Source of the DNA: Candidula unifasciata
Lineage: Eukaryota > Mollusca > Gastropoda > Stylommatophora > Geomitridae
Assembly (NCBI GenBank): GCA_905116865.2
Contig: CAJHNH020000846.1
Coordinates: forward strand, 688,869 to 752,868
Direction: 5' to 3'
DNA length: 64,000 bases
The first letter of the stretch is position 1. Each line of letters begins with the position of its first letter. Positions 44,301 to 55,343 of this stretch are shown here, piece by piece. Below the pieces are notes generated by a model. The model did no database searches, was not told where the DNA came from, and was given only the letters and a program-made list of their open reading frames with translations. The translations under genes were made by a program, and so were the position numbers.

Positions 44301-46788
44301 CTCTATGCCACTCTGTCAGACTGTCCTCTATGTCAGACTGTCCTCTACTCTGTCAGACTGTCCTCCATGCCACTCTGTCAGACTGTCCTCTATGCCACTC
44401 TGTCAGACTGTCCTCCATGCCACTCTGTCAGACTGTCCTCCATACCACTGTCAGACTGTCCTCCATGCCACTCTGTCAGACTGTCCTCTATGCCACTCTG
44501 TCAGACTGTCCTCTATGCCACTCTGTCAGACTGTCCTCCATGCCACTCTGTCACTGTCCTCTATACCACTCTGTCAGACTGTCCTCCATGCCACTCTGTC
44601 AGACTGTCCTCCATGCCACTCTATGTCCTCCACTCTGTCAGACTGTCCTCTATGCCACTCTGTCAGACTGTCCTCTATGCCATGCCACTCTGTCAGACTG
44701 TCCTCTATGCCACTCTGTCAGACTGTCCTCTATGCCACTCTGTCAGACTGTCCTCTCTGCCACTCTGTCAGACTGTCCTCTATGCCACTCTGTCAGACTG
44801 TCCTCCATGCCACTCTGTCAGACTGTCATGACTGTGTCCTCCATGCCACTCTGTCAGACTGTCCTCCATGCCACTGTCCTGTCAGACTGTCCTCCATAAC
44901 ACTGTCAGACTGTCCTCTCCATGACTATGTCCATGCCTCTGTCAGACTGTCCTCTCCACTCTGTCATGCCACTCTGTCAGACTGTCCTCTATGCCCAGAC
45001 TTTATCAGACTGTCCTCCATGCCACTCTATCAGACTGTCCTCCATGCCACTCTGTCAGACTGTCCTCCATGCCACTCTGTCAGACTGTCCTCCATGCCAC
45101 TCTGTCAGACTGTCAGACTCTGTCAGACTGTCCTCCATGCCACTCTGTCAGACTGTCCTCCATGCACTCTGTCAGACTGTCCTCCATGCCACTCTGTCAG
45201 ACTGTCCTCCATGCCACTCTGTCAGACTGTCCTCCATGCCACTCTGTCATGCCACTCTGTCAGACTGTCCTCCATGCCACTCTGTCAGACTGTCCTCCAT
45301 GCCACTCTGTCAGACTGTCCTCCATCTGTCACTCTGTCAGACTGCCACTCTGTCAGACTGTCCTCCATGACCCTCCATGCCACTCTGTCAGACTGTCCTC
45401 CATGCCACTCTGTCAGACTGTCCTCCATGCCACTCTGTCAGACTGTCCTCCATGCCACTCTGTCAGACTGTCCTCCATAACACTGTCAGACTGTCCTCCA
45501 TGCCACTCTGTCAGACTGTCCTCTATGCCACTCTGTCAGACTGTCCTCTATGCCACTCTGTCAGACTGTCCTCCATGCCACGTTATCAGACTGTCCTCCA
45601 TACCACTCTGTCAGACTGTCCTCTAACACTGTCACTCTTTCAGACTGTCCTGTCCTCTATGCCCCTCTGTCAGACTGTCCTCTATGCCACTCTGTCAGAC
45701 TGTCCTCCATGCCACTCTGTCAGACTGTCCTCTATAACCACTCTGTCAGAACTGTCCTCATGCCACTCTGTCAGACTGTCCTCCATGCCACTCTGTCAGT
45801 CTGTCCTCCACTGTCAGACTGTCCTCTATGCCACTCTGTCAGACTGTCCTCCATGCCACTGTTCAGACTGTCCTGTACTGCACACTCTGTCAGACTGTTT
45901 TCCTCTATGCCACTCTGTCAACTGTCCTCTATGCCAAACTCTGTCAGACTGTCCTCCATGCCACTCTGTCAGACTGTCCTCTATAAACTAGTCAGACTGT
46001 CCTCCATGCCACTTCTGTCAGACTGTCCTCTATGCCACTCTAATCAGACTGTTCTACCACTCTGTCACTGTCCTCCATGCCACTCTGTCAGACTGTCCCT
46101 CTATACACTCTGTCAGACTGTTCCATGCCACTCTGTCAGACTGTCCTTCCATGCCACTCTGTCAGTCTGTCCTCCATGCCACTCTCGAACTGTTCCTCCC
46201 TTGCCACTTGTCAGACTGTCCTCCATTTTTGGTCTGTTCAGACTGTCCTCCATGCCACTCTGTCCAGACTGTCCTCTATGTCCACTTGTCAGACTGTCCT
46301 CCATGAACCTGTCAGACTGTTCCATACCACTGTCAGACTGTCCTCCATGACCAAACTGTCAGAATGTCCTCCGATGCCTCCTGTCAGACTGTCCTTCTTA
46401 TGCCACTCTTGTCAGACTGACCCTCCATGTCCACTGTGCCTATCAGACTGTCCTCTCCAATGTTGCTATTACACTCTTGTCAGACTGTCCTCTATGCCAG
46501 CTCTATCAGACTGTCCTTCCATGCCACTTTTATCAGACTGTCCTCCATGCCACTCTGTCAGTGTTCTATGCCACTCTGTCAGACTGTCCTCTATGCCACT
46601 CTGTTTCAGACTGTCCTCTCATGCCACTCTATAGACTGTCCTCCATGCCACTGGGTCAGACTGTCCTCTATGCCACTCTATCAGACTGTCCTCCATGCCA
46701 CTTTATCAGACTGTCCTCCATGCCACTCTGTCAGACTGTCCTCTATGCCACTCTGTCAGACTGTCCTCTATGCCACTTCATACTACTC
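41346..46788. repeat. 25-bp satellite, about 215 copies
   Basis: Unit ACTCTGTCAGACTGTCCTCT plus atgcc. Common variants are ctCTG/ctTTA/cgTTA before TCAG and tcTatg/tcCatg. From 42465 to 42640 the cgTTA and ctTTA forms alternate, giving a 50-bp higher-order unit. Copies up to 44300 are nearly uniform. From there to 46650 units are riddled with one- to ten-base deletions and insertions. With period 25 a frame returns every 75 bp, so ORFs of up to 927 codons appear on the plus strand and mean nothing. Confidence 0.98.
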
Positions 46789-47815
46789 CATCAGACATCC
46801 CAGTGTAGTGAAGATAGCTGAAGGCTATCAGCTGAATTGTACCAGTTGGGCCTAACTTATTTTAAAATAAAAGTTTATGGCATGTAAGGAAATGTTTTTC
46901 ATCAGTTAACTGTTTCTATAATCTGCTGTCTCAGCATCCTCCATTTGGATTCTGACACCCTTTAGATATTTATGGGTAATCATATAGTGGTCTGAACTAG
47001 GGCTGTACCAAATATTCGCTTCGTATTCGCTTCAGGGCCCGAATTGGCCTAATGATATTGGGTTATTCGGTCCGAATGGCGGGCTGAATAAATAGTGGTT
47101 ACCTGGACAACCGTTTTTCTGGACTAGTGCCAAAAAACATATCAAGATTTTCTTTTCATACTGTCAAGCCTTTGTCACCACCTACAAGCGCAGACCTAGT
47201 AAATGTCTGTTTTACAGCTGGAAATACCTTCCAGTGAGACAGGAAGCTGTTTTAAATGCTGACAGGAACGATTTTTCCTTTGGTTTTGAAAGTTAATGCC
47301 GCTTTATCATGGATTACCAAGCTGTCATTGACAATTTGCAAGTTTAGTTACTTGTTAAAAACTAAGAATACTTTCATTCCTAGGTATGTAGTTACCACAG
47401 ACTGCCTGACTGTAGGATGCTAAACATTAAATGTTTTTATGGTGCATTACATTTTGTGTCAGCGTACACCCTTTGACATTATGGATGATTTTTTTTTTTT
47501 TTTAGATCTATTTTATAACACTATTCGAAAGTGCCCTCGGTTTGAATATGAAGTAATAACGATCAACTTATCCTAAAATGGTAATAAAAGTCCAGTGGTT
47601 TTACTCACAAGTACAAAAAATGTAAGTATCTGTCCACTATAAAAATAGATGGAAAATGTCACTGAAAATAAGAACATAATATGCATTTTATAAAATAAGA
47701 ACATCTAATGTAATATTCTTTGTCTTTTGAGGTTAGAAAAAGATTCCTGTTTGCTACATACCATGGTTTTAAGATATGGCTGTAAGTCCTGGACAATCGG
47801 TAGGCAGGCCTTTTA

Positions 47816-47820
47816 GGCCT
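47816..47820. other. Target-site duplication, left (GGCCT)
   Basis: GGCCT directly precedes the LTR end TGTCCACATATC. The same five bases follow the other LTR at 57891-57895. Five-base duplications are usual for Ty3/gypsy integrases. Confidence 0.85.
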
Positions 47821-49885
47821 TGTCCACATATCACTCCTGTCGCGTGCCTAATGTAAGGATTTCTCCTTCAGAGCCCCACAGAGTTAATTTATGTTGAGTC
47901 GTTTTGGACTCGTATTGGTCTAAGGGATTCCCGCTGGCCAATGTACGGATCAACTTACTCTGGTGTAGGGCAACTCAAGTATTGGCACTACAAAATATGT
48001 CAGTACATATATATATACAGGCCACACCTTGGCTGGACACCCCCACTACTTACTAAAAAAGCCCCCAGGTGAATGATAGTTCATTACCATAACCCAAGTC
48101 ACAGCCAAATGAAAATATGAATGTATGCTAATCAATATAAAGGTGAATTAGATAAGTCATAAAAGTGTAGTACAATATAAATTTAGATATGCCAGGATGA
48201 GACCATGATTTGTCCCATATCATGTCCAAATCAGATCTACACAGACAGAAGGCCTTGGGAGATGACATCTTTTCATCACTGGACACAAGGAGCTGTGAGG
48301 AACACAACATCATGCGAAGCATTAGACTTATCTTCTCTCCTCTCTGTCTATGATGCCTCCCTCAGCTCTGGATGATTCGACTGTCTTTGACTCTGGGAAT
48401 TCTGCTCTCCACTGGATCAAGTAGTAAGAGTACTTCACTGCTACAGCAACTGTACTGGTATCTAGCAAGTCTCTATCACCAGTAAGGACACACAATGTCT
48501 TTGAGCCACATTAAGCTCTAGCACTGGTAGCTGTTTGAGCTGCCACAATCTCCCACATTTTTGGAGATGTCAGGAACCTTCACAGGTGTTATCTGGTGGG
48601 CAAAAACAAGTTGGTTCTAGTGGTTTGGATGGTTGGTGGATGTTGGTTGAGACTGTGAATCTTCTGCCAGCTTCTTCAGAAAATATACATCCTGTCAAGA
48701 AAACTAACTCTCAACATTAGTCAAGTCATCCAAGAGGGTAACATCTTGACAGGAAAAGACAGAGCAAGCATAAGAGTCAGTCATCCAACCCCCATCTGCT
48801 GACTCCTCCCTGCTAACTCCTGTTTCATTCCTCAGATTGCCTCTCCAGACCAAAAGACCATAAGTCTCCTGTCATATATTTATCTGTCTGTTTAGTGCAA
48901 GAGAGAAGGCAAGTCATAGATATACAGTTCGATAAGGCGTAATGTGGAGATAGATAAGCTCATGGTCTAAACACATATATCACTCTCCCTATCCCCCTCA
49001 CTCTGCACACAAACACAGAATATTTATTTTACCGTCAGTACCTGCATTCCACTAGCTTTCCCAACCGCCCCAGCACTCATTGAATCTGGGTCAAGCACAC
49101 ACATACTTTGATTAACAAGAGCCCTGACCCCAATTCTGTCCCCATCTCGTATGTACAGATTCTGTAAGTAGTTTTTTTTAAAAAAATGTACACAATAGAA
49201 AGTAAGGGGCATTAAAAATGTTTATCAGTATGGGTCGGTTTAATTGAGGGCATAATAGTCTTATTTAGTCTGTACAGTGGAAGATCTACGTTCGAATCCG
49301 CTACTCTAGCGATCAAGAATGGTAGAACTAAGTGAGATCACACAAGCCGATACTGGATTTCTCTCTTACAGCAGTAAACTAACTACTACTTTACAGACAT
49401 CATTCTAGGTACTCGTAAACTATAATTAAACTTACCCAAGCATATGTAAAAAGAACTGAGACATTTCCAGATTGCCTTGAAAATTGAAAGTATACAGGCA
49501 CAGATTAACACATCTGGAAACGCTTGAGAAGCTGGCAAGGAGAATGGCGTCTTTTCAATTAGACACTTCAGAGCGTTGGTACAAAAGTAAAAAAATAAAG
49601 TTCCCTGTATACTGGGGCAAGGAGGTAAATCGGTTTTCCAAGAAACCTCAATTAAAACTCCCTAAATATATCCCCAAGAGAATATACATTTAAAAGTGGA
49701 GTTTAGTTTAAAGTAACCAGAAAAAGGCCAGACATAATAATGTTGTCCAATACAGGCCTATATATATAGATATAAGGGACTATATATTTCTGGGCGAGTC
49801 CAAGTTTGAATTTTGTGCCAGATTACAGGTAAGACAGGTTATCAGCCTTAATAGACCGATGTAAAATGGCTATCATTTCACGACA
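47821..49885 (-). mobile_element. 3' LTR of Gmr1-like retrotransposon (2065 bp)
   Basis: In element orientation it starts TGTCGTGAAATGATAGCC and ends ATATGTGGACA, the usual TG...CA termini. It is alignable with 55344-57890 throughout; landmarks are AATGTAAGGATTT, CGTATTGGTCTAAGGG, CTTCTGCCAGCTTCTTCAGA and TTTCTGGGCGAGTCCAAGTT. Small ORFs inside are not conserved between the two LTRs and are ignored. Confidence 0.9.
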
Positions 49886-49887
49886 GA

Positions 49888-49910
49888 CAGTACCCCCCAT
49901 CCCCCCAAGA
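49888..49910 (-). promoter_or_regulatory. Polypurine tract of the LTR element
   Basis: Read on the minus strand, GGGGGGATGGGGGG precedes the 3' LTR by a few bases. This is where plus-strand DNA synthesis of an LTR retrotransposon is primed, and it confirms the element's orientation and the LTR edge. Confidence 0.75.
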
Positions 49911-51354
49911 AGGGAAGAGCGTACTACGCGAATGACAAATGATCCGCCATTTACATGGAAAAACTATTGATCTTGCCATTTTACAGTCATGTGAATTATG
50001 GGACTGGCGGCTCAAGAAAATCTACATTCAGATTACCCCAGGAATTATTCCTCATCACCTTCAGGTTGCATCTGCAAAGAACCTCATAATCTTGGATTCA
50101 AATGGGTAGAATAATCCAAGAATACAAGGGGTTGGTCCTGTGGCTTTGGCGTGAATTGTACAAGAAAATAAGGGTTGGACTCCCTGTATTCTGATTATAT
50201 CTTATAAGAATCGCTCAATTACACACAGTAAACGTCAATTCAGCCTGGTTGGCTTTTTTCTGCATATGCAAAGGAAAGAAATAGTCTCTGAATCATAAAC
50301 CTGTCTGAAGGGATTTGGCTTGGATTCAAATGGGTAGAAGTGCGCAAATGCCAAGAATACGATAAGTTCCCGGTGGTGGCAGCAAAAGTTCCCTGTCTGA
50401 AAGTATTCTCTCTGTCACCTTCTGTGAATTAAATCCACACCATAAATAAATAAAGGTCAGGAAACCGCTTTACGCTCCAAACTGAAAAGAAGAAACTACA
50501 ATCCATATGAAAGGTCAGGCCTTCAATTCTATATATATCCGGATAGGGACTATATGTGTTCTTCGGTCCTGGTTTGAGTGCTTTCTGCTGGAAATATGCC
50601 AACCGGGAGAAGAGAGTTCAGAAAAATCCTGGCGAATTTTTTAAACCTGTCATTCAGGATTATGGACCCAATACTTCAGTTTCTCACCCTTCGGGTCTCG
50701 CTATCAGTCTTTTCGCAAAAAACAAGGAGGGCTTAGATAAGTCCGGAAGTAGTTTCAGTAAATTGTTCTTTGGTTCCCCATCAATGATGAAGTTCTTTCT
50801 TTTGGATTTTCTCCTTTTCAAAGTATCGAGGGGTTTGGAACGGTCAGCATTTCACTTTTTCAGGGGTATAAATAAGTTATCCGGACATACCTTCTGCCGG
50901 TCTCAAGGACATTTTCTTTTTTTTGTAGTGGTTCAGCTGTTTCTTTCTGGGCATGCTTGCTATAGGAAAGAGTCGCAGAATTACTCTAAAACCCCCAAAT
51001 TTTTTTGGCCCCACATAATATCCGCAAAATCGCAGCATTGGCTACAAAGGAACGGAGACTTGTAATTTTTTCTAGATTTAAGGTCTATGAGCTTTCTTAA
51101 GCTCTTCTCAAACATTCTTGGGTCTGGGGTTTTTTTTGGTGGCATGGTTAAAGGTCCGCTTTCAGAAAAACCGTTGTGAATGAAACCAGAAATATCCTCA
51201 CAGTACCGCCCCTTCCCAATTGTAGGTCATTGCTTTCTTTATGTTCTTCTGGGTTTCTGGGCTAGGTTTCTTCAGAAACCGTGTGCCCCTGAACTCCAAC
51301 CTCCCGTAAGAATTTGCCTTTGGTTAAGCAACGGGCAGTAGACCTGTTCACACT
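49911..51354 (-). pseudogene. RNase H / 3' end of pol, degraded
   Basis: This region follows the reverse transcriptase in element orientation. Weak fragments are visible in changing frames: a hydrophobic-Gly-His (RGHTVSEE) string at about 51260 that matches the end of RT, and PDLSKPSLFF at about 50740 that resembles the start of a gypsy RNase H. I see no clean catalytic D-E-D set. Frame changes every 50-100 bp may be sequencing errors, not true decay. Confidence 0.4.
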
Positions 51355-52190
51355 TCAACCTCTGTAAGGTTTTTGCAACGAAACTAAGTGCTCCTCGAAG
51401 GTCTCGGAAGCCACCAGAATATCGTCCATAAAAATTTGGAGATAGAGGGGTCCCCCAAGGGGTTTAAAAAGCAGTCTCATCATTCTGGTGAAGGGCCCCC
51501 GGAGCATTGCAAGTTCCAAAAAAGGAAGGACGTTAAATTCATAATGGGCATCTGAAGTGCTAAAAGCTAAATATTTACGCACCTCCTTCCTGACAGGAAT
51601 CTGATAGTACCCTTTGCTCAGGTCAATTTTGGAAAAAAAAACTTGGCCTTATTGAGCCGGGCAAACAGATGACTCTGATCAGGAAGGGGCTCCGGAAGAA
51701 ATTCCGTTACCCTGTTCAGTTGTCTGTAGTCTATGCACAGACGATGCTCACCTGAAGGTTTCCTCAAGAGAACCACATTAGCACTGTAAGGGGACTCTGA
51801 GGGTGAAATCACACCTTCCTTAAGTAGATATTCGATCTCCTTTCTTACTGCTTCCTCTTTAGAGAAAGGGATCTGAAAAGGGCGTTGACGAATAGGCTCA
51901 TCAGTAACCAATGTCATATCATACTCCATTAATGAAGTGCGCCCTGGCTTCTCTGTCAGGACAGAATCGTACTCTGACAAGAGTTGCCCTATAGCTTGTT
52001 TCTGAGAGACAGAGAGAGTTGGGTTAACCTCTACATCTTTATAGGTCTCCCTGGGGTGAAGAGGATATTCCACAGCTGTGGCTTCTCCACCTTCCACCTC
52101 CATAGCTACAGAAAGTGTCAAGAGGGTCGGTGTGTCACTTACCTCTCTCTCGTTGTATTTCCGGAGGAGATTAATGTGATAGACCTTTGA
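51355..52190 (-). pseudogene. Reverse transcriptase of Gmr1-like element, frame-broken
   Basis: Copies element RNA into DNA. The first part lies in the frame running 52442-51618, with RPFQIPFSKEEAVRKEIEYL, then the VISPSESPYSANVVLLRKP and HRLCIDYRQLN motifs of Ty3/gypsy RT. A run of nine A on the coding strand at about 51630 breaks the frame. The second part (51582-51355) has KYLAFSTSDAHYEFNVLPF and the active-site box FMDDILVAS at about 51432. Homopolymer breaks suggest base-calling error as much as mutation. It is downstream of integrase, not upstream. Confidence 0.85.
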
Positions 52191-53190
52191 CTTACCTTTA
52201 ATGTTGATCTTATAATGGATCCTGGATATCTTCTCTACCACCGTATAAGGGCCTCCCCAAGCTAACTCTAACTTAGACTTCCCTGATGGTAGCAGCAAAA
52301 AGCACCCTATCTCCAACCTCAAGACATCGTTCCTTCGTCTTCCGGTTGAAATGTGCAGCGCGTACCTCTTACGTGCACGAATCAAGTTCTCTTTGGCCAG
52401 GTCCCACCCTAGCTTTAACCGTTTCCTTGAGTTCCTGCACATACTGTGATATGGTTTTCAAGGAATCATCTGCCCCCTCGTCTGTCCATGTCTTCCTGAG
52501 AATGGCCAAGGGTCCAGAAATGGGTCTTCCCGAACACCAAGGTCGCAGGTGGAAATCCAGTAGAGGCATTGGGTACTTCCCGGTAGGCGAATAGTGCTGC
52601 AGACAGATACTCGTCCCACCTCTCTGGCTTTTCCTGGGTTAATCTTCTCAGAAGCGATACCAACGTTCCATTGAACCGCTCATTCTGGCCGTTCGCTTGG
52701 GGTCGGTATGGACTGGTGCAAATGTGTTGAGACTTGATTATCTGAAACACTTCCTCCATTAGTTTCCCTTTAAACTGAGATCCATTGTCTGTCAGTATCT
52801 GCGAAGGGAATCCCACTCTGGTGAAAATGCTCATCAATGCCTCTGCCACAGTCTTACTGTCAATCCTCCGAAGTGCAACAGCCTCCGGATACCCTGAACA
52901 ACAGTCGACCAAGGTCAATATGTAAGCATTCTTCTTCTTTGTGAGAGGAAGTGGTCCAACCAAATCGACCGCCACCCTTTCAAAAGGTGTGGAGGTGACA
53001 GGGGTTTCCCCCAGTCCGACTGGTGCATTCCTGCCTTTGGGAGCTACCTTCTGGCACTCCGGACAGGATTTGACATAACGCATGATATCTGCTGACATAC
53101 CTGGCCAAAAGTAATGGCAGGCAATGCGTTGTGTGTCGTTGCATGTATTCCCATATGGGCACTATAGGCTATTGTGTGCCCCATCTGGAG
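52191..53190 (-). pseudogene. Integrase of Gmr1-like element (zinc domain, DDE core, GPY/F domain)
   Basis: Inserts element DNA into the host genome. Histidines of the HHCC zinc domain (HTIAYSAHMGIH) lie at about 53170 in one frame, and CPECQKVAP at about 53065 in the next. The core in 53098-52466 has AVDLVG, LTDNGSQFKGK and NGQNERFNGTLVSLLRRL, which supply the D, D and E at about 52970, 52805 and 52685. The C-terminal GPYTVVEKI at about 52250, followed by YHINLLRKY, is the GPY/F module of Ty3/gypsy integrases. This module and the RT N-terminus share one unbroken ORF (52442-51618), so the IN-then-RT order cannot come from misassembly at that junction. Confidence 0.88.
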
Positions 53191-53399
53191 AATCTGCTGT
53201 CTATATGTTTTGGGTACTACAAGTTGACTGTGCTCTGTATACTTGTCACTTGCCCATCTGTAAAGCAACTTACCTTTCATGAAGAATTCTTTCTTCAAAG
53301 GAGGATTGTGACTTGCAGTTAACTTTTTAAAACATGCCTTAAGGGTTGGGTCACTACTTTGGGCCACCTTAATTTCCTCAGGAAGAGGATTTACATGAG

Positions 53400-53709
53400 G
53401 AGAATCCTCTAAAGCACTTTTATGTTGTGCTCGGGTGGTCACCGCAGCAAGATGCTCTGAAGGTTTCTTCGGCTCTGCTAAAAATACATAAGTAGCGCCA
53501 AGAATTAAATCAAAGGTACAGTGTTCGAGCACTGCAGCCTCAATTACCCCCGAGACATACTTTGAACGGACCTTAATCTTAGCAATAGGCAAGTTTAAAG
53601 GTTTAGCATCCAATGTGGCACATTGGAGCTCTATGAATCTGCCAGTATACTGATCAGGTTTTACAAACTCTGGCCTCACCACACAGCCGTATGACAAAAC
53701 CACTATCAT
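53400..53709 (-). pseudogene. Probable aspartic protease region of the LTR element
   Basis: In the frame 53709-53044, hydrophobic strands leading to CTFDLILGATYVF at about 53500 match the C-terminal D-hydrophobic-L-G segment of retropepsins. The catalytic D-S/T-G is not visible here and may lie in another frame just upstream (53720-53800). Confidence rests on position between gag and integrase. Confidence 0.5.
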
Positions 53710-53718
53710 ACAGACAAT

Positions 53719-55005
53719 TTAGAGAATATCCATTAGCCCAAACCCTCTCTCTACCACAGGAGGCCTATTGGAACCATTGTACAATTGTTCCTGGGTAGAA
53801 GGTACTACTAAGTAGTAGACAACAAAGCTGATACTTGTAAATTCCCTGACTGTTTTGGATTTACATTCCCTTAGTCCAATGGTTATTATTCTTACACAAA
53901 TATGGCAGTAAGGCTTTTTAGGGAAACCATTAAAGGGTTGTCTATATTTGTGTTCCCTGAACTTTTGAGGGGTTCTGGGGTTGTGCTTGGGATGAATTCT
54001 TTTTAGGGGATTCATTTGGATGGGTTTTATGACCATTACCATTATTTTTCCCCTTGGCCCTGGGCCTTTTTGGGTTTCCCACCTATACACACTTCTTTAT
54101 GTGCCATCTCATACCTCTCAGCATACATCAAACAACATCTCACTCAGTCTGTCAGCACCATTCTCCGTCAGGAAGGTTTGCATAGGGCGAGGTAATGTCT
54201 CTCGGAGTTGTTCCGTTAGGATCATCTCCTGTAAATCTTCAAAAGAAGAGGAGTATCCAGACATTTCCCTCCACCTTGTCAAATATGCCCTGAAGGCGAC
54301 TGGCGAACTGAGGATAGTTCTCCCCTGTCATCTTTCTCTCATTTCTGAACTTCTGTCTGTATGTCGCAAGCATTAAGTTCGAAACGTTTCAGCAAAAGCC
54401 TGACACAATTGCATCATAATCAGTCTCAGTACCGGTGGGCATCCGTTGATAAATCTCGTATGCCTCACCCCTCAAACCTGAGCCAACTTCAGCGTGTACA
54501 TGTTCCTTTCCAAGTTGTACAAAGATGCCAATTTGCCAAAATCGGTCTAGGTACTGTTTCAATATTTTCAGCCTTTCGGGTCGAAGACTGGCATAGGAAA
54601 AAGTTCATCGCTTGAGCTGAGCTACTGTGCATTGATGCACCATCAATATCAGGTGTTGGAGATCTGGGTCTATTACCCTCTCTCTGAGCCTGAAGTTCCA
54701 ATTCTCTTAACCTCACCTCCTGTTCCAACTTCATTCTTTCTGACTCCCTCTCCAGACTCAAGTCTGACTCTCAGGATTCAATCAGACCGCAAGTCCAAAT
54801 TTCTGAGTCTCTCAGATTCAATGCGGAGTCCTTTCGCTTTTCCTTCTCTGCCTCAATTCTGAGTCTCTCTGCCCTCACGGGCTTCCATCCTCATCTCACG
54901 TTCCGTGGTTTTAATCCACTCGGTCATTTCTTTACCCTCCAATCCCATCTGGATCTGGACAGCCATGTCCTTCAATTCCTGTATGGAAATTTTTGACTGC
55001 GACAT
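53719..55005 (-). pseudogene. gag of Gmr1-like element, with coiled coil, SCAN-like capsid part and zinc knuckle
   Basis: Structural protein of the particle. It starts at ATG 55005 (MSQSKISIQELKDMAVQIQ), close after the leader. A long Glu/Arg-rich coiled coil follows (SLERESERMKLEQEVRLREL at 54761-54700). In the 54.4-54.1 kb region, fragments in several frames read QKFRNERK, YPQFASRLQGIFDK, EQLRETLP and MQTFL. The EQ-L-x-x-x-LP pattern resembles the SCAN domain, which is known to derive from Gmr1-type gag. A C-x2-C...C zinc-knuckle remnant (PYCHIC) lies at about 53905. Many frame shifts. Confidence 0.7.
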
Positions 55006-55343
55006 GCTGTCTTGTCAATCTAACAGTCCCACAACAAAATATATTGTCACCAACAATGTAAATATAATCAACAATAGATTAAATTATCTCCACCAACCAA
55101 GGTTGTACCTAACCCAATGTACTTAGACACCACAAAAACACCACAATGATTACAAATCACTCCTAGGAGTATACTCTAAAGAACTGGACCCCAGAATGGT
55201 CACAACTGTGTTTAACAAAAAACACAAACACTGAACAACTCCTGGCCAAGATCACCAGCAAATTTTTAAGATTGAACAGTGTACAAAACAATTCCCACGA
55301 CGAGACCCAGGCAGAATTTTTGGGGGGGATAATTTGTTGTTCT
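55006..55343 (-). other. Leader between 5' LTR and gag
   Basis: A non-coding leader of about 340 bp. The first bases after the LTR (AGAACAACAAATTATCC in element orientation) do not start with the TGG of a usual tRNA 3'-end primer-binding site. Either the site is unusual or the LTR edge is blurred by errors. Confidence 0.6.

Noticed and set aside
42116..44899. ORF of 927 codons, and several others of 150-630 codons
   Set aside because: All are products of the 25-bp satellite, whose frames reopen every 75 bp. The peptide is just a 25-residue repeat with no domain.
49024..49212. 62-codon ORF in the 3' LTR
   Set aside because: Not conserved in the matching part of the 5' LTR.
50556..51065. 169-codon plus-strand ORF
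   Set aside because: It lies antisense to the 3' end of the retrotransposon's pol and shows no domain. It is probably a shadow frame.
55006..55060. Alternative 5' LTR end at about 55045, before TGGTGACAATATA, which looks like a primer site
   Set aside because: The left LTR starts at a position matching 55344 and is bounded by the GGCCT duplication. The 55045-55343 sequence has no counterpart left of 47821.
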